DNA of 64,000 bases from Silvibacterium acidisoli (GTDB lineage Bacteria > Acidobacteriota > Terriglobia > Terriglobales > Acidobacteriaceae), in assembly GCA_022870745.1 (NCBI GenBank), contig CP085323.1, positions 5,270,001 through 5,334,000 on the forward strand. The letters run 5' to 3'. Made by a program: the position numbers and the translations under genes. The number at the start of each line of letters is the position of its first letter. Within the stretch, counting starts at the first letter, position 1. The notes under the pieces are model-generated. The model had not been told where the DNA came from, ran no database searches, and worked only from the letters and a program-made list of their open reading frames with translations. Shown in pieces: positions 36,354 to 45,611 of this stretch.

Positions 36354-37757
36354 ATGTCTTTCACACCGACCGCCGAGCCGGAAAGTCCTTCGCGCATCGA
36401 AAAGGCAGAGGTCTGGTCTGATGAAAGCGCGAACCCTTCTGCCGGTCTTGAGACTGATCCGCGGTGGCTCAGCGTCCAACGCCTCGTGCACTCTGAGAGT
36501 TTTGCGAAGGCGTCCAGGCTCTCCTCTTTTCTCCTCTATATAGTTGAACGTTCTTTGAGGGGACGCCCAGAAGAGATCACGGAGCAGCAAATTGGCGTAC
36601 ATGTATTCGGCCGGCCCACGAACTACAATCCTGGCGATGACAACATTGTTCGCCAGACCGCGAGACAACTAAGGCAGCGGCTTGCACTGTACTACCAGGA
36701 GGAAGGGCGCAACGAGATCGTACAGATTGTTGTGCCTCGTGGCGGTTATACGCCGCAATTCCAGGGTGTTGCTGAAGAATCCGCGCCCCCGAAAAGCAGA
36801 GTTATTGAGGCCCAGGTCGAACCCAAAATTCGCCCTGAAGCTGCAGGCGCAATGGATGCGGCTCCTCCCGCTGGCATCCAGACCCAACCTCAGCGAGCGT
36901 GGTTGATGCCTAGTGTTCTGGTCTTTGTCGGAGTGATTATTGGTGTGGCGCTGACGCTCGTCAGCATCGTCGGCAGAGATAGAATCCGATACCCGCATAA
37001 CGAGAGCGAAAAGCTCTGGAATACCTTATTTACAACCAATCAGCGGACGATCATTGTTCCTGGCGACGCAGGCATCAATATGTACGGGAATCTGGCTGGG
37101 ACCCAGGTCGATATCTGGGAGTACGGATCCGGTTCATACCTAACCAAACCAGCTGCTCAAACACCGCCAGGCTTCAACTGGGCACCGTTTGCGGCCCGGC
37201 GCTACACCACGATCTCCGATCTTAAATTTGTCTCTACTCTGCTCCAGATTCCAAACGTCGATCGGTCGCGTATGGAGGTGCGCTTCGCTCGCGACATAAC
37301 GGCAGAGGATTTAAAGCAATCCAACGCGATTCTGATTGGTTCTTCCAACTACGATCCCTGGATTCAGATTTTCGACAAGAATCAGAACTTCAACATGGTC
37401 TACAACGGGGCTGAGAACAGCATCAGCGTTCACAACCGCAATCCGTTAAAAGGAGAGCAGGCAACTTATAAGTGGAGCGAGACTGACCCGCAGCGAACGG
37501 GATATGCCATTATCTCTCTGACAGATAATCTGGGCTCTACCGGTAAGGTTCTCCTTGTCGAAGGCACGACCATGGGTGGAATAGACGCCGCTACGGATTT
37601 CCTCTTTCATTCTCCGCAAATGGACACCGTCGTTCGCGATGCAATGGGCAAAAACCAGAAACCATCCAATTTCGAGTTGCTGTTGATGACCACTATTTAT
37701 ATGGGTGGCAGCATGAAGGCGAAGGTCATTGGAGAAAGAATCCACTCGCCTGCCTAG
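36354..37757 (+). CDS. Membrane-anchored regulator with extracytoplasmic domain (R3)
   Basis: A 467-residue protein, the most complete member of the window's regulator family. The N-terminal domain (about 35-140) includes 'EEITEQQIGVHVFGRPTNY', 'DDNIVRQTARQLRQRLALYY' and 'VPRGGYTPQF'. A membrane helix lies at about 182-206. The extracytoplasmic domain (about 215-460) holds 'AILIGSSNYDPWIQIFDKN', 'VHNRNPLKGEQ' and 'VLLVEGTTMGG', all shared with R4 and partly R2. ATG 36354 has a good GAGGGA site. It lies between GH27 (divergent) and a receptor (downstream, same strand, 467 nt). I infer transcriptional control in response to a periplasmic signal; DNA binding is not proven. Confidence 0.78.
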   Translation: MSFTPTAEPESPSRIEKAEVWSDESANPSAGLETDPRWLSVQRLVHSESFAKASRLSSFLLYIVERSLRGRPEEITEQQIGVHVFGRPTNYNPGDDNIVRQTARQLRQRLALYYQEEGRNEIVQIVVPRGGYTPQFQGVAEESAPPKSRVIEAQVEPKIRPEAAGAMDAAPPAGIQTQPQRAWLMPSVLVFVGVIIGVALTLVSIVGRDRIRYPHNESEKLWNTLFTTNQRTIIVPGDAGINMYGNLAGTQVDIWEYGSGSYLTKPAAQTPPGFNWAPFAARRYTTISDLKFVSTLLQIPNVDRSRMEVRFARDITAEDLKQSNAILIGSSNYDPWIQIFDKNQNFNMVYNGAENSISVHNRNPLKGEQATYKWSETDPQRTGYAIISLTDNLGSTGKVLLVEGTTMGGIDAATDFLFHSPQMDTVVRDAMGKNQKPSNFELLLMTTIYMGGSMKAKVIGERIHSPA

Positions 37758-38224
37758 CGCAGAACCACTTGAGCGGGCGATAAAGCGCGCGTTCGTCTTT
37801 GCAGCTGCCTGAATCTACCGTCCTTCTCGTCCAGCTCGACCGGATAGGCATTTTCTATACAGGCGATAGCTTGGCCGATCCGAAGAAGAGGTCGCTTCAA
37901 GCGCTCTGCCCTCTGACAAAACCATCTTCAATCACAAGCCTATCGAAACCTTGAGCGTGCTCAATCCAGGAGCATCGAGGCGCATAGTCTTCCACTGTGC
38001 CTCGCATTGGTGTACCCAGGCTGAGCTGACGAATTGACCGTTTGCTTTGGCTGCGATGAACGACTGGTTAAATGTGCAGCCAGTCCGCAACGTAATTCAC
38101 CGGATACTCCCTATTGTTGCGTTTTGGCAGGTGATGAACTGTCCATGCGATCGGCCAGAGAACACATGGCCGAAACAGTCCGCACAAGAGTTCAGTATGT
38201 GTGCGATTTTTCTGGAGGAGAGTC
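37758..38224. other. Intergenic region between R3 and receptor
   Basis: No supported gene. Some frames read like short remnants (for example 'IGIFYTGDSLADPKKRS' from about 37840 and 'IETLSVLNPGASRRIVFH' from about 37940), but no family is recognisable. The last 15 nt hold the strong GGAGGAG site of the receptor. Confidence 0.4.
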
Positions 38225-41200
38225 ATGGAGCAATTGTTTCAATCTGACGATTTATTCCCTGGGAATACTTTGCCGGGGGCGGCCGGTTTCCGGTTCCATT
38301 GCGCGCGCGTTTCGCGATGCACAAAACGGCATTGGCCAAGCTGGGCTATTCCACTGCTTGCCATGCTACTGCTTGTAGCCTTTTGCACGGCAAGCTTCGC
38401 ACAGCAAGGTTCGAATGCCGGGCTGACCGGCACCGTCACAGACAAGAGCGGTGCTGCGATTGCCGGCGCGCCAGTGGTTGCGACCAATCTCGATACGAAT
38501 GTGACTTATACCGCCATAGCCACCGGCGCCGGAGTCTATAACATTCCGTCAGTTCCACCAGGTTCCTATGATGTATCAACCACCGTACCTGGGTTCAATA
38601 AGGCCATCGTCAAGAACGTTATCGGTCATGTCGGGGAGCTGTCGACGGTCAACCTTAAGCTGGATGTCTCAACGACGAGCAACACTGTGACCGTTTCCGG
38701 TGATGCGCAGCTGATGGACACAGGGTCATCACAAATTAACAACATCGTCGCAGAGAAGGAGCTGGAGACCTGGCCGATATCGGCGACAGGAACTTCGCCG
38801 GGTGGCGAGCGAGACATCTCGCAATACATCTATAACAATCTGCCGGGCGCTACCGGTATCTCGTTCACCGGCTCCATCAACGGAGGCCAGACCGGCTCGA
38901 ATGAAATCTACTATGAGGGCCTTCCATTGGGCTCATTTGACACTGGAGAGGAAGGTGCCAGCGTCGACGCAGTCAGGGAAATGAGCGTGCAAACCGGCGT
39001 GATGAACGCTCAATACAACGGCGGTGCGACTGCTGTGACCAATGTCGCCCTCAAATCCGGCACGAATGCATTCCATGGTTCTTTGGTTGGAATTCTGCAA
39101 AACGAAGATATGAATGCCAACAGCTACGCCGCGAACCAGGCAGGTCATCCGCGCGCGGAAGACAGGTTCAATCTTTTCAGCGGGTCAGTCGGCGGACCGG
39201 TTCGTATTCCGCACCTCTATAACGGTAAAGACAGAACTTTCTTCTTCTTCAACTATGAGCGGGATCAGGTTGCCGACCTCGGATACGGCGGACCGAACGT
39301 TTCAATGCCGACCGAGCCGATGATGCGTGGTGATTTCTCTGCGTGGTTGAACCCTTCCCTGACCCAGAACCCAAATTCAGGGACTGTTTCCACCAAGGAT
39401 ATTCTTGGCCGGCCGGTGGTCTATGGACAGATCTATGATCCCGCAACGACGCGCATTCTTAAGGCGGGTGAGCCCGATCCCGTAACGGGGTTGATAGCGA
39501 CAAGTTCGGGATTCGTTCGCGATACCTTTCCGAACAACCAGATACCCACGAACCGCTTCGATCCTGTTGCTGCAAACATTCTGAAATTGAAATTTCCAAC
39601 GAACTACCTGAGCAGCCAGGTTGTAAACAACATTCCGACTCTGGCGTCAAAGCAGCCTACTCTCAACCAGCACTTTGTCACGGTCAAAGTCGACCAGGTT
39701 TTGACGTCGAAGCAGAAGCTCTCATTGATGTATGACTACGACTTCAGAAACTTAATCAATACAGGCGGCAGTCCCGCTCCGGCTGGGTTCTGGTCCGATC
39801 CCAATACAGCCAAGAATGTTTTAGACCAAGCCTTTGTGCAGGGCTTCCACGAGCAACTTGCCAGGATCAATCACTACTGGACGATTTCGCCTTCAATTTC
39901 CAATCACATCGGAGCCGGTTATTTCTTCGTTCCGATCTCTTTTCAAAGTGTGCAGTCATCTCAAAACTGGACCTCTACACTGGGCATACCAAACTTCAAT
40001 GCAGACGGTTTCCCGCAAATTGTGTTTGGCGGTCAAGCCGCTCTTGCCGGTACCACGAATACCCTCGGCGTTGCGGGAACGTATCAGGGCGAACTGCGCA
40101 GCAACTCCGATTACATGCTCATCGACCAGGTGTACATCAGCCATGGCGCGCATCAACTGCAGTTCGGTTTCGAAGGCCGCTTTTACCTTACCAACTGGAC
40201 ATATCCCACTGCTCCGGGCGCCTTCGCCTTTCAGAACGCGATGACAGACGATGGAGACGCTACGGCAAACTACGCTGGCAACGCGTTTGCCAGCTTTGAG
40301 CTTGGACAGATTGCTTCTCTCTCGAGCACGATATACGACGGAACACAACATTATCGCCGTCATGAGGAGGGCCTGTACTTTCAGGATGACTGGAAGGTCA
40401 CGCCGCGATTGACATTCAACCTTGGGCTTCGCTGGGAACCTGTTGGCGCGCTCTATGAAACCAGGGGAGAGTGGAGCGGTGTGGACCTGTCAGTCCCAAA
40501 TTCCGCGGCCGGTAATCTGCCAGGTGCGTTGGTCTTCGCGAGTCAGTTGGGGAAGAACTCCTTTGAGAATCCGGACTGGAAGGTTATTCTTCCCCGCGTC
40601 GGATTTGCATATAACCCCACTCCGCGCATCGTCTTTCGCGCCGGATTTGGCATCAACTCTCAAGCGCCGGTGTATAGCGCCGAACCGTTCCAGGGATCAA
40701 CGCTCCCTCCTACCACTGGATACACTGCATCGGTTGCCCTCAACGCAACTACCAACCCCCAGGCCTACTCGAGCATAGCCGTAGGCAAGCTAAGCAATCC
40801 ATATCCCTTCCCTACCGCGCCGTTGCCGAACTACAATCCCGCGCAGTCAAATCTCCAAAGCGTTACCGTCAATAACCCGAACGGCTCCAAGCCGATGCTT
40901 TTCGGGAATTACACTGGCGGATTCCAGATCGACGCGGGACACGGAATCATCGGTCAAATCAATTACGTCGGCAATGCTGGCCGCCGCATTCGTCAGGCTG
41001 CGCTCACCCAGAAAAATCAGCTCCCGCTCGGCGACCTGTCGGCTTATGGAGACGAGCTTCTGGACAACATTTCACTCCATCCCGATATCCCCCTGCCTTA
41101 TCCAGGTTTTACCGGTACTGTGCAACAAGCCCTGGCTCCGATACCGCAATACGCCGGCGGTGGCGTGACACTCTTCGATGCAGGTGAGGGATGGTCACGC

Positions 41201-41956
41201 TATGACGCTTTACAGGCTACTCTCAACAAGCAAATGACGAAGAATCTCTCCTTCTTCATCAACTACACATGGTCCAAGACGCTTACAGATACCAATGGTG
41301 GTGTGCAGGATATTGCCAATCTCAAGGCCGAAAAGGCTGTTGCGTCGTTCCTCCATGTTCCGCAAATATTCAAGTTCACAGCAATCTACGCGCTGCCTTT
41401 CGGCAAGGGCGAGCCTGTGAGCATGCACGGGCCGCTCGACTGGGCCCTCGGTGGCTGGAAACTGGCAGGTAATGGCATCTACCAGTCCGGCGATACACTC
41501 GCCATCACAGATAGTTTTGTCTCGAATGGCATCTTTGCCACATCGCGTCCCAACTACACAGGGCTCCCGGTCAAACTCAACAGCAAGGGCTTCATCGATA
41601 CGGTTCACAATACTGGGCCCCTGTACCTGAATCCAGCAGCCTTCACGCATGTACCTTACACAGCGGACCACAAGATGGCGCTGACTACCGGCAGCGTGCC
41701 TTCCATCTTGCCCGGCATTCAGAGTCCCGGATACGCATTTGAGAATCTCGGACTGCAGAAGGGTGTCGAACTGGACGAAGGACGCAATCTGTCCTTCCGT
41801 GCCGATGCGTTCAACGTATTCAATCGCGCGGGCCGCGGCGACCCGGTCACCGATATCAATAACGCCAACTTCGGTCGCATTCTTGGCACGCAATCCTCGA
41901 CGCGCCAGAACTTCACTCCCCGAACCCTACAGGCCCAGGTAACCATCGCATTCTAG
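38225..41956 (+). CDS. TonB-dependent receptor, Oar-like
   Basis: The largest receptor in the window at 1243 residues. A long basic N-region leads to a signal core ('WAIPLLAMLLLVAFCTASFA'), a carboxypeptidase-regulatory-like domain ('TGTVTDKSGAAIAGAPVVA'), a plug, and a barrel ending in 'AQVTIAF'. ATG 38225 is chosen because GGAGGAG lies 4 nt upstream; the frame reaches 38201. Regulator R3 and the GH27 alpha-galactosidase lie upstream, so an alpha-galactoside-containing glycan is a plausible ligand. The FN3 protein fragment follows. Confidence 0.9.
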   Translation: MEQLFQSDDLFPGNTLPGAAGFRFHCARVSRCTKRHWPSWAIPLLAMLLLVAFCTASFAQQGSNAGLTGTVTDKSGAAIAGAPVVATNLDTNVTYTAIATGAGVYNIPSVPPGSYDVSTTVPGFNKAIVKNVIGHVGELSTVNLKLDVSTTSNTVTVSGDAQLMDTGSSQINNIVAEKELETWPISATGTSPGGERDISQYIYNNLPGATGISFTGSINGGQTGSNEIYYEGLPLGSFDTGEEGASVDAVREMSVQTGVMNAQYNGGATAVTNVALKSGTNAFHGSLVGILQNEDMNANSYAANQAGHPRAEDRFNLFSGSVGGPVRIPHLYNGKDRTFFFFNYERDQVADLGYGGPNVSMPTEPMMRGDFSAWLNPSLTQNPNSGTVSTKDILGRPVVYGQIYDPATTRILKAGEPDPVTGLIATSSGFVRDTFPNNQIPTNRFDPVAANILKLKFPTNYLSSQVVNNIPTLASKQPTLNQHFVTVKVDQVLTSKQKLSLMYDYDFRNLINTGGSPAPAGFWSDPNTAKNVLDQAFVQGFHEQLARINHYWTISPSISNHIGAGYFFVPISFQSVQSSQNWTSTLGIPNFNADGFPQIVFGGQAALAGTTNTLGVAGTYQGELRSNSDYMLIDQVYISHGAHQLQFGFEGRFYLTNWTYPTAPGAFAFQNAMTDDGDATANYAGNAFASFELGQIASLSSTIYDGTQHYRRHEEGLYFQDDWKVTPRLTFNLGLRWEPVGALYETRGEWSGVDLSVPNSAAGNLPGALVFASQLGKNSFENPDWKVILPRVGFAYNPTPRIVFRAGFGINSQAPVYSAEPFQGSTLPPTTGYTASVALNATTNPQAYSSIAVGKLSNPYPFPTAPLPNYNPAQSNLQSVTVNNPNGSKPMLFGNYTGGFQIDAGHGIIGQINYVGNAGRRIRQAALTQKNQLPLGDLSAYGDELLDNISLHPDIPLPYPGFTGTVQQALAPIPQYAGGGVTLFDAGEGWSRYDALQATLNKQMTKNLSFFINYTWSKTLTDTNGGVQDIANLKAEKAVASFLHVPQIFKFTAIYALPFGKGEPVSMHGPLDWALGGWKLAGNGIYQSGDTLAITDSFVSNGIFATSRPNYTGLPVKLNSKGFIDTVHNTGPLYLNPAAFTHVPYTADHKMALTTGSVPSILPGIQSPGYAFENLGLQKGVELDEGRNLSFRADAFNVFNRAGRGDPVTDINNANFGRILGTQSSTRQNFTPRTLQAQVTIAF

Positions 41957-42004
41957 CCTCGCAAGAGGCTCAGCTATCGCTATTTCTTCCGAAACTGCAT
42001 TTAA

Positions 42005-43084
42005 CTGGCTCAAAACCCGTATGGTTCGCTCCCCGCTTATTTCGCGCAGGAAGCGACCGACACTCTGCCCGGAGGCACAGTGGATACCACGCCTCCTACG
42101 TCTCCTACCGGGCTGACAGTGGCACCGGCGCAAGCAACGGCGGCCACACTCAGCTGGAACGCGTCGACAGATTCAGGGAGTGGTGTTGTCGCGTATGACA
42201 TCTATCAAAATGGAGTAAAGATCGTTTCCACTGGAGCGGGAGGAGCCCTTCCCGCACCCATCAACAACATCGTGGAGTGGGGAATTCTGGGGTTGACGGC
42301 AGGTACGTCGTACACCTTCGACGTAGTGGCCCGGGACGCCGCCGGCAACGCGTCCACTCCCAGTGCTTCGGTGAACCTGGCAACACCCGCTGGAGGAAAC
42401 TCACTGTCAGCCCCGAGTTCGGTAACCGCTACCCAGGTGAATTACACGGACGTTCAACTAGCCTGGAGCGCCGCCTCAGCTCCAACAGGTATCTCCAAAT
42501 ACGTTATCTTTGCCAACGAAGTCCCGGTGATGTCAGTCGAAGGAAATGTGACTTCGGCCGATGTGGTCGGTCTCTCGCCCGGAACGACTTACAACTTCAC
42601 CATAGAAGCTCGTAACGACGTGGATACCGAAGGCATAGTCAACTCGGCGGCCATAACAACTAAATCCTATCCGGCAGGAGGCGCTGTCTCAAATGTCAGC
42701 GGCCAAATAACGGGCAGCAATATCGTGTTCACCGCAACCTTCCTTGCACCCTATGGTTTCCATCACATCTATCTGGATGCCGATAGTAACTCCGCAACCG
42801 GGTATGACTTCACATGGACATCCCCAGCCATGGGTGCGGATTACCTCATTGAGAACACAGAACTCAGCGTTTATTCCGGCACTGGAACAGACTTCACCTG
42901 GACTCCTCTCATGGAGGTAGACCCAGTTATCACAGGCAATGCGTCTACGGGTCTCACGTATACCTGGACTGTTCCACTGTCCGCCTTCTCACAGACCGGC
43001 TCCGCCTTCAAACCCCAATTTATGGGGCACGGCGGCGGCTATGCTCCAGAAGCGTACAGCCCCGTATTGACTCCACTGCAATAA
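42005..43084 (+). CDS. Two-FN3-domain protein, apparently lacking its N-terminus
   Basis: The open frame begins after TAA 42002-42004, and its only good start is GTG 42080 (GGAGG 4 nt before), giving 334 residues. Two fibronectin type III domains (about 5-100 and 112-200, with 'GLTAGTSYTFDVVARDAAGN' and 'GLSPGTTYNFTIEARND') precede a C-terminal beta domain (about 205-334) of the carbohydrate-binding or DOMON-like sort ('HHIYLDADSNSATGYDF'). There is no signal peptide, odd for such domains. In-frame codons before the GTG ('NPYGSLPAYFAQEATD') look like the tail of a longer protein. I think it is a 5'-truncated remnant of an exported glycan-active enzyme. Confidence 0.65.
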   Translation: MAQNPYGSLPAYFAQEATDTLPGGTVDTTPPTSPTGLTVAPAQATAATLSWNASTDSGSGVVAYDIYQNGVKIVSTGAGGALPAPINNIVEWGILGLTAGTSYTFDVVARDAAGNASTPSASVNLATPAGGNSLSAPSSVTATQVNYTDVQLAWSAASAPTGISKYVIFANEVPVMSVEGNVTSADVVGLSPGTTYNFTIEARNDVDTEGIVNSAAITTKSYPAGGAVSNVSGQITGSNIVFTATFLAPYGFHHIYLDADSNSATGYDFTWTSPAMGADYLIENTELSVYSGTGTDFTWTPLMEVDPVITGNASTGLTYTWTVPLSAFSQTGSAFKPQFMGHGGGYAPEAYSPVLTPLQ

Positions 43085-43120
43085 CAATCCTCGCAGATCG
43101 CCAATAGTTTGATTCACTTA

Positions 43121-43158
43121 AAGGGCCACATCCACCTGAGGCGGTGGATGTGGCCCTT
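43121..43158 (+). terminator. Strong Rho-independent terminator
   Basis: A perfect 16-bp stem (43121-43136 with 43143-43158) with a 6-nt loop, followed by GTTCTTGG. It lies 36 nt after the FN3 protein stop and isolates it from the TetR gene. Confidence 0.75.
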
Positions 43159-43328
43159 GTTCTTGGCGCTGTCATCCCTTGCGAAAACATCCACATTCCA
43201 CGAAACCTGTTACCAGGAACTCTTTCAAGTGGCAGCTGGGTTGCTCCCAGGTGGGACCGAAGCCCACGAGCGGTTGTTCAGAGTCGACGTTCGACATTTT
43301 GTAGCAACTGTTTTAGTATCGATCCGGG

Positions 43329-43904
43329 ATGGCGCGAATTGTTGAATTCGATCAGGAACTGGCCGTGCGGCGCGCCATGGAGGTCTTCTGGGAAAAGGGC
43401 TACAAGGGCGCATCGCTGCGTGATCTGACCAAGGCCATGCAGATCAATCCCAGCAGTCTCTACAACACCATCGGAGACAAGCAGGAGCTGTTCGTCCGCT
43501 GTATCCGTCGCTACACCGATGACCGCAAAGAGTACATCGCTCAACACGCAGCAAGCTCGCGGTCACCTCTGCAAACCCTAAAACTCTTTCTCGACGACGC
43601 AGTAACGAACGTCATCACGGGTGAACGGAGTTGCCTCGCCATCAAAGCCGCCTTCGAAGTCGCAGGCGAGGATGAGCGCATCAAGTCGATCCTCAAGGAC
43701 GACGAAGATGCCATGTATCGCTTCCTCCGCTCGCTTCTCGCCAAGGCCATGAAACAGGGTGAAATCCGCAAGGAAGATCCCGAACTCATCACCGACTACT
43801 TGCTTAGTGCATACACCGGCTGGCACGAGTCATTCATCCTGCACCGCGACCCTGTGAAAATTCAAAGAATGGCTCGGTACGTTTTGAAACAGCTCTCACG
43901 CTGA
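43329..43904 (+). CDS. TetR/AcrR-family repressor
   Basis: A 191-residue regulator. The N-terminal helix-turn-helix (about residues 12-58) reads 'FWEKGYKGASLRDLTKAMQI' then 'NPSSLYNTIGDKQELF'. The C-terminal helical ligand domain resembles the group that controls oxidoreductase genes. It precedes an SDR gene by 93 nt on the same strand and is probably its repressor. The ligand is unknown. Confidence 0.9.
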   Translation: MARIVEFDQELAVRRAMEVFWEKGYKGASLRDLTKAMQINPSSLYNTIGDKQELFVRCIRRYTDDRKEYIAQHAASSRSPLQTLKLFLDDAVTNVITGERSCLAIKAAFEVAGEDERIKSILKDDEDAMYRFLRSLLAKAMKQGEIRKEDPELITDYLLSAYTGWHESFILHRDPVKIQRMARYVLKQLSR

Positions 43905-43997
43905 TCGCTTGCCTTCGGGCATGCGCTTCAGACCTGTTGGAGTGCGTAAGATGCGCTCTTTTCTGAAACGATCATTTCAATATAAGGAGAGACGTCC

Positions 43998-44792
43998 ATG
44001 CTTGAATCCATCGCGCAACATTTGAGTCTAGAGGGCAAGATCGCACTCGTCACCGGCGGCTCCAGAGGAATCGGCAAAGCAATCGCAGACCGCCTGTCCC
44101 AGGCGGGTGCAAAGGTGATTGTCGCATCGCGCACGCCGCCAAGCGGCGAAAGCTCGCAACATCACTTTATCGCAGCCGATCTCTCTACCCCGGAGGGTGC
44201 TCGCTCCGTCGCAAAATACATTCGAGCGGAGTTTGGCAGCGTCGACATTCTCGTTGACAATGTCGGCGGCCTAACCTCGCCTGGAGGAGGATTCAGCACA
44301 CTCACCGACCAGCATTGGGAACATGAATTGCAATTCAACCTCCTCTCCGCGGTACGCCTTGATCGCGAACTAATTCCCAGCATGCTCGAGAAAAAGGCAG
44401 GCGTAATCATTCACATCTCCAGCGTGGCAGGCAGAGTTCCGTTCTGGCAGGTGAACATGGCATATGCAGCAGCGAAAGCGGCTCTCAACTCGTACAGCAA
44501 GGCATTGGCCAACGAGATAGCAGGTCGAGGTGTTCGCGTATTGACCGTGTCCCCAGGTGCAACAGCTACGGAAGGCATGATCGGATTCCTTCAGCAATTT
44601 AGCGGCAACTCCGACGCAAGCCCAAACGAGACCTTCATGAACCTCGCAGCGCAATTTGGAGGCTTACCGATGGGCCGTATCGCAGAACCAGCAGAGATCG
44701 CCTCATTGGTCGGCTTTCTTGTCTCTCCGGCTGCTTCTTATCTTGCGAGCGCCAACTTCACAATCGACGGCGGCGCCACCCAGAGCGTCTAG
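43998..44792 (+). CDS. Short-chain dehydrogenase/reductase
   Basis: A 264-residue classical SDR. The cofactor motif is 'TGGSRGIGKAIADRL' (residues 15-29), the structural 'NVGG' replaces NNAG, the catalytic Ser is in 'HISSVAG' and the Tyr-Lys pair in 'YAAAKAAL'. The C-terminus 'YLASANFTIDGGATQSV' is typical of FabG-like enzymes. A strong GGAGA site precedes the ATG. Downstream of a TetR repressor; probably an inducible NAD(P)H-dependent reductase or dehydrogenase. Confidence 0.9.
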   Translation: MLESIAQHLSLEGKIALVTGGSRGIGKAIADRLSQAGAKVIVASRTPPSGESSQHHFIAADLSTPEGARSVAKYIRAEFGSVDILVDNVGGLTSPGGGFSTLTDQHWEHELQFNLLSAVRLDRELIPSMLEKKAGVIIHISSVAGRVPFWQVNMAYAAAKAALNSYSKALANEIAGRGVRVLTVSPGATATEGMIGFLQQFSGNSDASPNETFMNLAAQFGGLPMGRIAEPAEIASLVGFLVSPAASYLASANFTIDGGATQSV

Positions 44793-45611
44793 CTTCATCT
44801 CAAAGCCGGGTTATGAACGGATGTAGCCCGGCTTCGTATATTAATCAATAACACTCTACCTAAAAGGCGAGAGGTTTGAAGTGGAGGCGCCCAGTAAAAA
44901 AGCTCGCAAGAAATTTTCCAGTTCCTGATCCATGTCGATCATCTTCTTCTGGCAAAGTTTTGACGCGATGATGTCTCGCCTGCTCCCGGCCTTTGCATTA
45001 AGCAATATTTGGGCCGTGTGGGAAGGATTGCGAACGGTCCCGTCTGACGCATTGACAATTCTCCCTGCAAGGATGTTGGCTTTGCTAACGCGCGTAGGAT
45101 TGCATCCACCGCGACCACTAAACCGCAGCGCATATGAGGAGAATGCGCTCCCATGGCCTCATCCGGCCCCGCTCGCCAGCTGCGCGGCAGGACAACGTTT
45201 CCCTTCCTGCACTTTAGCCTTTGTTCCTCCAGCGCTTAAGTGACATGACTAAGCAGCTTTAATATCCGGCGCGGCTCTCAAGCGTCTCCCCGTGGTTGTG
45301 GCAATCAATGAGGCCCATGGGAGCGCATTCTCCTGAGCACTTCGATGAATATCCTTGTGGTGCTAGGCATGAACGGACGCTCCTCGCGCTCGTGGTTCGG
45401 TCGCCTCCCGCGGAGAACCAGAAATCTCTTGCCGCTTCCCCCGGTATCGCGATATTGGCTGCGATGAATTCGCGGACAACTTCTGTGCTCGAAGACTGAA
45501 AATGTCTAAGGGGAACGGGGTCTTACTTAAAGCAACACTTTCGGAGCGAGCCAATAGCTCAGTCAGCCTTGCTTCTAGAGCAGGTTGCTCAAAACCCGCC
45601 ACATAAGATCG
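44793..45611. other. Long intergenic region with a MITE-like element
   Basis: No confident gene. On the minus strand from about 45130 down to a stop at 44856, one frame reads protein-like ('KANILAGRIVNASDGTVRN', 'SRRDIIASKLCQKKMID') without an ATG at the right place or a known family. It abuts the inverted-repeat element at 45134-45337, which may have split or truncated it. The remainder (45338-45611) shows nothing clear. Confidence 0.4.
45134..45337. mobile_element. MITE-like element with imperfect terminal inverted repeats
   Basis: About 204 bp bounded by long inverted repeats: 45134-45162 and 45308-45337 are complementary over about 27 positions with one indel and one mismatch near the outer end (shared core GGAGAATGCGCTCCCATGG). 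The interior has no coding capacity. No clear target-site duplication is visible. The size, arms and lack of a gene fit a miniature inverted-repeat element. A large imperfect cruciform of another origin is possible. Confidence 0.5.

Noticed and set aside
44932-45243. Plus-strand frame of 103 codons with many hydrophobic residues
   Set aside because: No ribosome site or family; it crosses the left arm of the inverted-repeat element.
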